64,000 nt of DNA. Origin: Corbicula japonica. Taxonomy: Eukaryota; Mollusca; Bivalvia; Venerida; Cyrenidae. The notes beneath the pieces are model-generated. The model had not been told where the DNA came from, did not search any database, and saw nothing but the letters and a program-made list of their open reading frames with translations. Numbering within the stretch: position 1 is the first letter of the stretch; each line of letters begins with the position of its first letter. The stretch is from assembly GCA_038501625.1 (NCBI GenBank), contig JAZAYU010000015.1, forward strand, positions 7,958,991 through 8,022,990, given 5' to 3'. This document shows, piece by piece, positions 24,601 to 36,376 of the stretch. The position numbers were made by a program, and so were the translations under genes.

Positions 24601-25460
24601 GTTCTATGTGGATAATACTACTGCGCGAAACGAATTTATTCCAGCGTAAATTTGTCGTTGGCGTCGAAAATAAAGCACCGCGAAATTAAATAATACCACA
24701 ATATATAATATGCACTTCTATAATATACCCATAAAAGAGGATGATATATTATTCACATATAACTGATAATTTCTGATTTTCATTTTTTTCTCTCATTTCT
24801 TAATGTTTTAAATCATCAAATCAATTACTTTTGTCATTATGGGCTTTCTTGATTTCATATATTAATCCTTATTATTATCACAGCATAGAAACGACTTGAA
24901 ATTAGTGTTCAAGCAAATACGATAAAATCCAAAAAAAGTTAGCTAGTCGAGTTCTAATGTGGGTGCTATTCAACGATAAGTCTATGGGTTCTTTTCTTTC
25001 GATTTTCTGGTTTTCGTGGAAAGATTTAACGGTTCAAGAGTTCATCAAAATTAACCATTATAAACTCCAGACAAGTTCATCATGGTTACTTGCAAATATG
25101 TTCTTTTTTATATTCAAAAATGTAACTTTGTCAATTTGATATTAACACGATTTAGCAGTTTTTTTGTCACCATACGATAACACATTTCAGACTTAACATT
25201 AATAACTTAGAAAGTATAATATGGTTGTTTTCGTGCAATTGTGTGTTTCTGATTTGAAAAAATTAAATTGCACCTAATTCGCAAAATTCGGATTTGAAAA
25301 GTGTATGGTTAAAATTTAGCCTATAAGTATATTCTATAAATGACTTTGTTAGCTTACTGCTAAAATGTTAATTGAAAAGATTAATATGACTTAGGTAAAA
25401 CGCTTTGATATTCTTTCGAACTGTGGAGAAATTAAACAAATCACATGTATTTGCTTACAA
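21688..25460 (+). repeat. Left arm of the giant inverted repeat
   Basis: It matches 37405-41028 in reverse complement. Relative to the right arm it has about 670 extra bases at roughly 24600-25270, between ATTTCTTATTC and CTAATTCGC, with no recognisable content. A scrap of retroelement 3' end (GTGTAGGGAAGCTGTGTC, about 24337-24400) is shared with the other arm. Confidence 0.75.
21763..22155. repeat. Left subterminal array of 66-bp repeats
   Basis: The cores are variants of TTTCCAGCAGAAATTTCTGC followed by TGGAAA, a perfect 26-bp palindrome, spaced about 66 bp apart with a linker containing GGTGCAAAAAGTTTATTGCA. Since 66 is a multiple of three, an open frame with 22-residue units (FPAEISARKF type) results. 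I read this as a consequence of the repeat, not as a gene. Confidence 0.75.
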
Positions 25461-25649
25461 AACAATCTTACAAAACAGTAAAATTATAATTGATATTTCA
25501 ATATACGGACTTAATAGTATGTAAATACAAATACAATTCATGCCAACCTCTCTTACATTAAAACAATATAATGAAATTATTAGATATATCAATTACTTTT
25601 AATTGAAATAGAAACATCAAGACCGCGGTCAGGATAGTTTTACATAGCA

Positions 25650-26140
25650 GCTGCAGTAGTTGAAGTTAAAGTAATACATGAAGCAGTTGTTGTGTTGATA
25701 GTAGCAGGAGAAGACGTAGTAGAAGAAGTAGTTGTAGTAATAGTTTAAGTATAAGTTATTGTTTTTGTTGTTGCTGTTGATGTTATTGTTGTTGCTGCTG
25801 CTGTCGTTTTTTTGTTAAGTAAAAAGCAGCAGCAGCAGTAGGTTTTGTTGTTGTTGTCGGTGTTGTTGTAGAAGTACATGTAGCATTTGTCGTATTGAAA
25901 GTAGTGGCAGAAGTAGTTCTAGTAGAAGTAGCAGTAGGTAGTAGATAGAAGTAGTAGTAGTAGTAGCTGTTGTTGTTGTTGCAGTAGGTGTCATTGTTGT
26001 TGCTGTTGCTGATACCGTTGTTGTTTTGTTATAAAAGTAATAGGCGCAGTAGTAGCAGTAGGAGTAGAAAGACAACCAGCAGTAGTAGTAGTAGTAGTTG
26101 TTGTTGTTGTTGTTGTTGTTGTAAGTCACAGCAGCAGGGT
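25650..26140. repeat. Imperfect trinucleotide tract (GTA/GTT/GCA)
   Basis: Nearly 500 bp of AGTAGTAGTAG, TTGTTGTTGTTG and GCAGCAGCAG words in triplet register. Open frames through it give Asn-, Tyr- and Thr-rich low-complexity peptides that I do not regard as genes. Confidence 0.85.
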
Positions 26141-29100
26141 TAGGATTAGTAAAAGTTGTATTTTCAATTGTGATTGCGTTACTGCTTTTTATAAGCGAAT
26201 TAAAATTTCTGTAAAAAATAAAAATGTACCGGTTTTTGAAAATTATTATTTCACTTCTTGGCTACACATGTTTATACTTCCGACAGACAAGAGATTTGTA
26301 CAATGTTAAAGTTTTCTCAGGTCTGAAAGATTTTATCTCCAGCAGCACTGTTATTCTCTCTATGTGATATGTTATAAAAACTCCACTGACCCGATATAAT
26401 CTGGAGTTTATGGTGTTTCAATGTCCGTCGAATGATTTGTGTTGCTCTATTACTTGTATGATGACTGCAGTGCTTGAATTTATAAAATGTGTAGGAGCCA
26501 TGGGTCGACATGTTATTTTAACAAATTTGAAGTACATCTAATCTTTCTTAGATCTGTATAATAACCGAAACATAATAACTGGTACATGTACATTTAATTT
26601 CTAGGTCCTTCTGATCTTGTATGTTGATTAAACCGATTAAGTTGAACAATAACTTTTTGCACAGCTTAAATTACCATTAAAGCATAACAATCTTTAACGG
26701 TTTTGCATCAAAACTTTCCTGGCGCTTACTGTTACTTATTTATCTTCATACAATAACAAGTTATAATAAACAAGAACTAACAAAATCACATCAGCATAAT
26801 CAAGAATTAAACATAATTATATGTTATAATAACATTTTAGAGACTGTCATAATCGATTTTCAATACATGGAATTGTTAACTTCAAAATGCTACCTCAGAA
26901 AAATAGTAGTTCTGCAAATTAATGTAGTAATGGACTGATAAGTAAAATTATCATTAACATTGGTAAAAAGCCATACTTCAGCGAGAAGTTTTTAGCCCTC
27001 TAATTGGTCTCATGCTGATAGTAAAAATAAGTCAGAATAACTGTGTAAAGTACATAACTGCTGAACTACGTTACCTTGGAATGATAACAAATTACTTCAT
27101 CAATTAGCATGCGATTTGTTGGTCATTTAATGTAATCTTCCCCTGAGGAGTGAGAGATTTAAGACTGTATTACATTCAGACCAATTAATGATGCCGATAA
27201 GCATACTTCTATTCATATAACAGTGTACAACTAATTCGAATAGCCTACACTATTTGCCTTATTATAATTTGCCTTCTAATTTACCAAAGACAAAGTATTT
27301 TCATCTGAATAATGTTGCACAGTTTTAATCCAAAATATGTTATTATTATTTTGTTTATTATCTTATTAATTCTAATATTGTCTTTCTTTCAGTGTGGTAA
27401 AGTAAACACTAATATTTTAGCGAATATTATTTGTAAAGGCTCATTAGGCAAATCGTTCAAGGGTGTACGGGCTTTGCAATAATATATAATAGGAGATACA
27501 AAAATGCATTAAAATGAGTACATGTATATGTCGACTCCTTACTTATTGTTTTACATTTTTCGTCTACAGGACTTTTCTCAAGTATTATCCAAGCTCCATC
27601 ATCGTTTAGAGATTGATGACCTGATAAGAGACTCGCGACTGTAATACATGTAACTGACCACATAATGACGAATGTACACTATCTGTTCTAGTCACGTTTC
27701 CCATATGGATATAAATTACAAGTATGCGCGATATAAATTTGTATTTTCTGATAATCCTGGCCGAAAATGACTTCTTTGATCAAACTTTATACTGCCAATT
27801 AATTGTACAAGCTTGTTTTGCACCAAGTAAGATACATATATTTAAGATAATATATACATGTATTCCCTAATTATAAGCAAAATTTTAGTGATAGTATGAT
27901 TGTTTCTTATTTTTGTCGATATTTAGTCCAGATTAAAAAGTCCCGACCTTAGTGTACCAACCCCTTGAGCGATGTTGTTTACTTTTTTATATAAGAATTT
28001 TTTTAAAGGAAATCGCAGAAATTAAGTGTTTAGGTGTACATCTTATATGATACATTTTTCCTATGAAATTACAAGTTATTATGACTAAATTCTTAGCTTT
28101 TATATCTATTAGGTGTCGAACATTTTGTAAACAAATACTTTTTTCAAGATGTTTTTATTTGTAATATTGTTGACTGAAACATGATATCCGCTTTAAATAA
28201 TTTTTTATAAAATCTGCCGAATGTGAATTGTATTTACCTGTGAATTTTTATGACATTAAAATCATATGTGTTATCTCTTGTAATGATAGTCTTAGAATGA
28301 AAGAAAACGTTCATTAATTTCTTAATACCATTTGGACAGAGGAGCTAAAATAACATATCATGGATTGATAATTACGCGGATGATGCTTGTGATAAAATCC
28401 AGCAGACTGGGTGCAGGTAAAATGTTCGCACGTGGGTGATATGATTATCATTAATCCTACAATTTTTCAACAACAATTAACTTATGGGATATTCTCACAG
28501 ACTAGATAATAAAGACAGGACTGTTTCTGAAAGCATCACCGAATTTGATTTTGCAATTCAAGTGTTTGAATATTATTGCAATTTTGCGTGATTAATAAGA
28601 AGAAATTAAATGACAGTATACGTGATACTGTAGTATCATTTAATTTCGCATGGACGAGTTTTCGCGCAAAACCCGTAAATAACATATTCGCGGGAAATGA
28701 ATTTGCGCAACTGTATAAAGAAACCCTGGTTTTTTGCTGGTGTTGAATTTCGCGCTCTTGCCGTAGAGCGAAATAAGCGAAAATTAAACCCGCGCGAAAT
28801 AAAATGATTTGACAGTAACTGGAATTGTCCAGTCTATTGCAGAACAATCTCTTATTAAGGATTAAGTGAACTTTAATTTTAATGTCAAATAAATGACCGC
28901 CGGACTAAGGTTTCGATGACAACGATGTCTCTGAATAAAACGACAAACTCTATCAAATTCCTTAGTTTTCGATAAGGCAAAAAAAGAAGGAGGTAAATTT
29001 TTCTTAGCCTACTTAATTACAAACACGTTCATATAACGAATAGTATATATAACGACAGCATTTTCATTATCAGTGGACTGATTGCAGGATTTAATCCACC

Positions 29101-29714
29101 TTAGCGCTTTAATCATATACAAACTATTTTTTCAAAGATCATCTCACCGAAAGTATTGTTTGTAAGGAATCAAAAACATCAAATATATCCGATCATGCTA
29201 AAAATAATATATCCGCAATTCTTCGAAGAACATAGCATTTACCATCAGGTTAAATAAAATACCGGACCCGTATTGAACTCACATTTCTGATGTCTTCAAG
29301 TCTTCTAATTTCACTGCCAGACAGAATTTTCCCAGTATGTTGTATGTACCTAAAAATTGTAAAAATTGTATGTACCTAAACTATCATAACATGTGGCTAC
29401 ATTTAGGTGACAAAGCATGACAAACCAGGCTAGAATTCTCTGTAATAAACGTAAATCCTGCTAAAATTGCACATTAACATGGTCTGAGAAATACAAATGT
29501 ATCTAGAGCGTTTACCATGTTTACTAGACACAATAAAATGTTTTTCTGAATGAATGGCTAACCATGTAAACCCTAATCAGACTGTTTAGGCGTGAAGACT
29601 AATATACTATAATCCAAATTCTTACATTCTGAGTATTTTTTTTTTTTGAAGTTCGTCATCAATATAAAAATCCAATCAGGTTAAATGCTTAAATAGTGTT
29701 TTTGAATGTATGTC

Positions 29715-29770
29715 GATTCATAATTGTCGTGTTCGGTGGCTTTCAAAGTTCCCTTTTCATCTTTTTTTAT
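29715..29770 (+). repeat. Dispersed repeat D scrap
   Basis: TTGTCGTGTTCGGTGGCTTT, then CAAAGTTCCCTTTTCATC, identical in order to the block at 61.46 kb. Confidence 0.5.
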
Positions 29771-31082
29771 AAGGTTAGCATATAAGATGTAAAATCAAAT
29801 GTGACGAGAAAACGTATATAAGATCATACAATAAATTTATACTGATAATCAATCTGCATTAACAACAAGATTTACTTACAGTTACAGTTCATCTTCTTTT
29901 TCTGCGTAACAACATCCTCATACAGTTTGAAAACTTTTAGAAAACAATCTTTCCTGACAGTTCGTGAGTTACGGTCTGAAAGCACTAGACAGGCTCCGGT
30001 ATGTAAACTCGTCATTTGTTCTGTTTTGACCTTCGCTTAGCTCCAAGAACAAAGGGATTTGTGGAATTGATTTGAGTGTATCACGAATACAGGCTGCATT
30101 GGGGTCACACAAAGTTCATTGTGGGGTAACTCACATTGCTCTATCTAATTTGTTTACGTTAATAGTGATCAAATTGCCTGTATCTGATAAACCATGTAAT
30201 CTAGAAATCTTTAGCGACTTCAGGTTCAGAAATATGATGGATTAAGAAATGGAGAAAATCAATCAGTTTTGTGAAAGCGAATATTATAAATACACTTAGA
30301 ATCTGTCAAAATTTATCACACGTTGTTTTAATTACCGACAATGCAATACATACAATGACAGGTAAACATAATATGTAAAGGTCAGAATTTGACCAATTTA
30401 ATTCTTATCCCATTTGATTTGCCATAAGTTCAATCCGACCCAGTTTTTTATCTGAGGCAATGTATTGTTTTGCAGTATTACTGTCGGTGTAGACCCTTAT
30501 CAGAATGTCTAGAAGCATTGACTATTCTGAGACTACAGCCGTAGCAGAAGTGACAACAAATAATTTTTATACAAAATTAACGTCAGCTCTCTCCCTCTCA
30601 ACGATGAAATTTTAAAATGCAAGTAAATAAAAAATCATCAATTTCAATTAATCATAAAATAAAATAATCCAGTAATTTGGTAAGTTAGCATTCAAGAAAT
30701 TGGAAGCTTTTTAACATGAATTCTTGGTTTCCCAATATGACATTGCATACATGTTGTAAAATTACTCTTTTTCATTGGAGTATCTTACATGTAAAAAAAT
30801 GATGTTTTTTGTATACTGCACTTAAACACAAAAAAGGATTTGCTTTATTTATTATCCGTAAAATGTCCAGTTTGAAAGAAGAAATTTAAGATTTTGGAGA
30901 AGCTAACATCCTATTTGTTATTCTCTTGCGATCACATGTATGTTTTTGTGGGACGTTGGTTAGAATACGTGTTTGTATAGTAAATTTCATCACCCAGAAT
31001 ATCAAAGAAACAAATCACTAAGTAGCTTTGGCAATTTTTTCTAGCGAAAGATAGGGATCTTATGTATTACACGAATTAATAA

Positions 31083-31228
31083 CCACACACACACACACAC
31101 ACACACGCACACACACGCGCACACGCACACACACACACACACGCACGCACGCACGCGACACGCACGCACGCACGCACCCACCCACACACACACACGTACG
31201 CGCGCACACACACATACACACACACACT
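31083..31228. repeat. (CA)n/(CGCA)n microsatellite
   Basis: A run of CA units with CGCA and CCCA variants. Confidence 0.95.
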
Positions 31229-32290
31229 TAAAGACTCGCTTTCGTCTTTCTGTATACATAGCTCACCGCTACCGCCTGTTATATCTTTTATTCGGATAAC
31301 ATATCCTGAGGGATTCGTAATTATTTCATTATTACAATAATTTATTAAATCATTTCTTTAAAGTCTTAGACAGTAACTTTATACAAAGGTTAAAACCATG
31401 AAAATATAATCACTGATAAAATGCGGGATCGCAAATCCCGGATTGTTAGACTGGTTCACTGCATTGACTCCTTAGATAGATCTTCTCTATGTAATGTGCA
31501 CAATGTTCGACGGATATTTATGATGTCAACACGTTTATAGCTTTTGTAGAAAATAGCAATATTGTTTGCCGGCTATTTGATTAAATCACATGTACGAACC
31601 TGTACTAGCGTCAAAACATGCCAGCTTTATACCGGCAAAACGATCTACATTGACAATTTTAATGTTTTGAGTTTTAGTATGTTCAGTATGTTTTGCATTT
31701 TTATCATTTCACTTTTCTTGTCATATCCAATCTTTAAAAGCTTTTTACTTAACAATATCTTCACTTTCTTTACCTGCTTTCTGTATGATAATTAAAAAAG
31801 AGGTTAATCTAAGTTCGAGGAAAAAAATCAAGTGGTTAAGATATATCTAAAATAAGAAAAATTATCTCCTTATAAACATACGACTATACAAAATTTAAAC
31901 AGGAAGAGCCTTGCATCGATCAGTAGTAAAGCATTTTTCAAATTGTGCTTTTAACGAGGTTTTATAATCTCATTTACCGTCTGGGTCTCATACATGTTCA
32001 GGATTACACTGGAATTAGTTGCAGTCCAATTACACAATTCGGCAATTTTCATAGAAAAAGACATACACACAAACAATTAAACATAAATAGCTAATGACAC
32101 AGTCAATAGGAAGTGGCTAGGTGCTCATGACGGAACTGTGAACAATGCAAGGTTTGATCTGAAGAACACCACGGCAGGAAGTAAAGAAGTATACCGAGTA
32201 GCAATAGAAAAACGCAATTCTTTTATTTTTGGAATATTTTTGATGTGTGTAAAAGTTTCAAAAATGTCTAAAGGAAGATGTGTTTTAAAA

Positions 32291-32530
32291 TCAAAAAGTA
32301 GTCGTTGGGCCAAGGGTAATTGTCGAAGGTGAACAATGCATCTGTCGAGCGATTTCATGTCGAGACATCCCTCCTTGGATCATGCCCAAAACCTCATACG
32401 CCCGTTGTCTAAAACGCTTGCCATTATCCCATTTGTGTGGAGTAAAAACTTGAAAACTGATTATGGGATTTTGGGATTTGTGTGGCAGTAAGTTGAGGTT
32501 AACAAATTGACTTGTTTTGAGGTTATTCAT
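32291..32530 (-). pseudogene. Tc1/mariner-type transposase N-terminal scrap
   Basis: The minus-strand frame contains RFRQRAYEVLGMIQGGMSRH followed by EIARQMHCSPSTIT, a helix-turn-helix of the Tc1-type transposase DNA-binding domain (the second helix begins near SRHEIA). After STIT the match is lost and no DDE/D catalytic part follows, so it is a fragment of about 35-40 recognisable residues. It lies in the spacer of the 19.3-kb unit and is too short to have mobilised it. Confidence 0.5.
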
Positions 32531-33164
32531 GCATGTTTACATGCCGAAACAAACATTTATTGTGTTTGTACGGGGTAAGTGTAGGAGAGAAAGTTTAAAA
32601 ATCAGTGGACCATTAATGCATCGACTGGTTACTTATTGATTTTAAAACACATCTACATTTGCCAATTTATTAAACTTTTACGCACATCAAAAATATTCCA
32701 AAAATCAAGTTTTGCGTTTTCATTGGCACTCAGTATATTCAAAGAATTCGATCGCGTCTCTATGTTTTTAAAATTACACAAATAATTAATAAAATCTTAA
32801 ACAAAAGCCACTGTCATATTACATTTGTTGCTTAAGAATGATAAGCAAAGAGATCAAATGTATATGGATATGAATTCCATAGTATGCAATCTGATTTCTT
32901 TAATTATTTTTTATTTCCTCCATTAACAACAGATTTTAGAAAAACCTTGACGCCTTGGGTATCGGCGATTATTTTCAATACATTGTTTTAAAATGTGTAA
33001 CTGATACTCTTGAGTTATTAAGTTACGTTTCAGGTAATGCATCTTATTGTAATCTTTAATGGCATTCATTGTAATTTGTCAATCAAAAACTCAATTTATC
33101 TTCGGAAGAAAAAAACGCAGCATATATTCAATACCAGTCACTTCTGAATATTGCAATCGCTTGT

Positions 33165-33748
33165 ATACTTATCCGTGAACCGTAAACAGGCTCAATCAAA
33201 CCGAGCAATATATTCATATTTGTCTAGGTCGGTGGCTTTTACATTTCTTTTTCCATTTATTCCAATAACACAGAAACGTTTTGTGCCGTGAGGCAGCTGT
33301 AAAATTTCTCCCCGTGCATTAAATCAGCACAGTTACGTCCTTTGGAAATCGATGGCCACGATACTTATGTATGCTTATAGTGCATCTTAAATTACCCTTT
33401 TAATAATAATTTTATCAGTCGTAAGATAGGTGTTTTCAATATACTAGCCAATAAAGAGATTTGGATACTGTTCAATCACCCTTATGATATACTTCCTGGT
33501 TTTGCATTTGGCTTTCTCTGTGATATGCAATTTTTTTTTCGCATATTCCCTGTCAAAATTGTATTCTTTTTCAGTTCCGCCCATTGTTTTCTTGTTTAGG
33601 GCAAACCCATTCTTTTATCTCTGGACCATACGCAGCTGATCATGGAGTGGTGTTGGTCTGAAAATATGGCATAATGTGTTCCATGTTCGCCGCCGTTGCG
33701 TGCCGTCGTTTGGTATGGATCAGAATTGAACCGTTAACTGGTGTAAAT
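33165..33748 (+). repeat. Dispersed repeat D, rearranged copy
   Basis: It has AAACAGGCTCAATCAAACCG near 33187, TTACGTCCTTTGGAAATCGA near 33323, TTCCGCCCATTGTTTTCTTG near 33574 and ATGTTCGCCGCC near 33683, all shared with 60.9-61.5 kb. A LINE 3' end abuts it at 33749. Confidence 0.6.
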
Positions 33749-34399
33749 ATTGAGTTACTGCAATCTTTAATAAAATCTTTTCCAATGCCACACTTAGAAT
33801 TTTATAAAAATAGTTTACTGTATTCAGGCAGTTGTTTATGGAACAGAATTCCTAAAGAAATAAAAGATGCTTCTACTGTAGACACCTTTAAAACTTTGTA
33901 TCTGAGGTGGACTGGATGATTCATTGTTGTTTAAGATAAGGAAAATGTATAATATTGCCTCAATGAAACAGCAAATGTGTTAAGGCTTGCATATAAAAAT
34001 GCATTGTGTATTATTGATTTATGTACTCAAATTTCTTAAATATTCAGTTCTTTCTTGCGTAGACTTACTCACATAGGCCTCGCACACATACTCGCGCACC
34101 CACACCCACGCTCACACACGCACACGCTCACTCACACGCACACAGACGCGCGCACACGCATGCATATATCCATTAAATGCAAAACAACTAAACATTACCA
34201 CAGATATATCATTTGCAGTTTCATTCTTATTATAATATCATATTGTGTTTTGTGATGTTGTTTTATTTATTATCATCGCGTTTATCTTAATCTTTGTATG
34301 TTTTTACTTGTAAGGAGGGCCATATGGAAGATTAGTTTATTGCTAAATATGTCACCTTCTATAATACAGAATTTACTTACTTACTTACTTGCTTAATTA
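33749..34399 (+). mobile_element. Truncated non-LTR retrotransposon (LINE) 3' end
   Basis: The plus strand ends an RT polyprotein: PHLEFYKNSLLYSGSCLWNR followed by IPKEIKDASTVDTFKT, the conserved C-terminal block (NSL.YSG..LWN.IP..IK) of CR1/jockey-like LINEs. A stop follows at 33917-33919. The 3' untranslated part contains GTAAGGAGGGCCATATGGAAG and ends in an ACTT tandem tail (TTACTTACTTACTTAC). A CA-rich simple repeat lies within the tail region. Heavily 5'-truncated, as is usual for target-primed insertion. Confidence 0.7.
34070..34165. repeat. CA/CG-rich simple repeat
   Basis: Imperfect CACA and CGCA words inside the LINE 3' region. Confidence 0.8.
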
Positions 34400-36040
34400 C
34401 TATCTTTGAATTTTATTGAAATTATATTGAAGTCAGAGTAAAATTCAGACCCCTGGTCTTTTCCGAAATTTTAGTTACATAAATAATATTAATTTATCAA
34501 TGTTATTGAAATTGCGCTAATATTTTATTTTGGTATTATTTTGGATTCAGTGCTAATTGTTTTTAATTGTCTTTTGTAAGCCCATTACAGATCAATTTAG
34601 CTGAAGTGTTCTGAGAAAGTTATTAAATAAGTGTGATTATCAAATAGTGTATCGGAAACATGATTCTAACTTAAAACAACTTTATTTTGCTAAACGAACC
34701 ATTTAGGATAGATTGTCAAATATATGCCATATCAAATGAAAAGATGAAGATCTAGATTTAAAACATATTCCGAATGTTGAATCTGTTGTTTTCCATTCCA
34801 TCACTGTTGGTAAAAACTTTAACAGTCGATCAATAATATGATACCTCTTAATATACAATCAGCGTTAAATTGAATAATATTTGAATTTGAAGACGCTTGT
34901 CTTTGAGCTTACAATATGTTTTGTTGGCCCAGTGTGTGCACCTACTCCGATTACACTTAAAACTATATTTTGACAACAAACACGTTTATCAGGGTAATCC
35001 GTGCAACCTTTCGGAACTTATCCGAGCTAGCTTATTAGGTAACGTGCTTAGAGTTACGAGGCGACGCACCCTGTGGTTTTGATTGCTTGTCTGAGGCAGA
35101 CTTTATTTTAATTACACTTCACAGTACAGTGTCTCCGAGCAACCGTTGTGAACATTTACACCTGCCTTAATTTACAGGTTTTTTTTAAATTTTAGTTTAC
35201 ACCATATTGTTGCATAAAAAATAATTGTGAAAATAATAAAATGATATTATGAAATCCTTTTTTTTCAGTGTATATTAAAGTATTGAAACAAAACTTTACT
35301 TCAACTAAAGTTAAAATCGAAAATGTTCCCAAATGCAAAATGCCAGGGACATAATATTAAACTGTTTATACAAGCCAAGTGGTGATAAGATAACATATGA
35401 CAGACACATGTTAAATATTCCATGGTCTAAAGCTGCGTGAAGATGACAACTGGTTTTAAGCAAATCATGGCTTTATACACAAACATGTTTAACATCAAGC
35501 ATCAAGGGGAAGTTCAGCTTATCAGTCCCGGCGATCGGCGATAACAGTTAAATGACCATAAATTTCTCTGGTCTCTGGGAAACATTCAATCCCACCAGAG
35601 TATTAGATTGTAAGCAGGCCAACTTGCATTTATTCATGTAGCTTCGTGAACGTATACATAACACATTTTTGACAAACCCGATCAAAGAAATAACTCACGA
35701 CTAGCAAACTAAACATTCAAATGTATAGGTAAAAAGGTGTAACAGAGATGTGTCATATACTAAAAATGCTCTAAGGGCCGTATCCAATTCATTGTTACAG
35801 TATATGAATTTCTGTTTAATTTGCCGAGGCATCTAAACAAAATATAATATTTAAATTATTATTTTAAAGCCTCTGTTCTTGTTTTAGTGCAGAAAACGCG
35901 AAAATTATGTTATTATTATATTATATTCTTTAGTGATTTTAGGCAAGTATGACAAATTGATAATTAATACATCTGAAGTTCGAAACGATTTTTGTTGGTT
36001 ATGAAAATAATTTTTCGTAATGAAAAATGAATTTGAAATA
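34400..36040. other. No feature recognised
   Basis: AT-rich. The short frames show no family motif. Confidence 0.4.
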
Positions 36041-36376
36041 GCGGCGTGAAATTAGCGGCCTTGCGGCATACAGTTGCGGCATTGTGGCGTGAAGTTGGCG
36101 TGAAGTTGTCGGCCTAGCGGACTAGTCTACATAGCGTCCTGAAGTTGGCGGCCTTGATTATTGGCGAAAAAGCGGCGTAATTTGGAGGCCTAGCAGCCTA
36201 TCGACCTAGCGGCGTGAAGAGCGGTCTTGCAGCCTGTAGGCATTACAGCGCGAATTTGGTACACTTGCGGCCTGCCAAACTGGACAAGAGGCCGCTAGGC
36301 AGCTGAGTTCAGCCCGCTAGGCCGTCAAATTAAAGCCGCTAATCTGCCAACTTCACGCCGCTAGGCCGCTGGGCCG
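36041..36376. repeat. GC-rich minisatellite with inverted second half
   Basis: The first part repeats words such as GCGGCGTGAAGTTGGCGGCC and GCGGCCTAGCGG. From about 36290 the same words appear in reverse complement (CCGCTAGGCCG, CCAACTTCACGCCGCTAGGC), so the whole can fold back. It is strikingly GC-rich against its AT-rich surroundings. Confidence 0.8.

Noticed and set aside
25815..26129. Asn/Tyr/Thr-rich open frame
   Set aside because: It is the translation of the triplet repeat; no domain, and no start or splice context.
28536..28847. 103-aa open frame on the minus strand
   Set aside because: It lies over a small repeat with CGCG words; no family resemblance and no splice context.
31041..31259. 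Val/Cys-rich frame over the CA repeat
   Set aside because: A dinucleotide repeat gives an open frame by composition alone.
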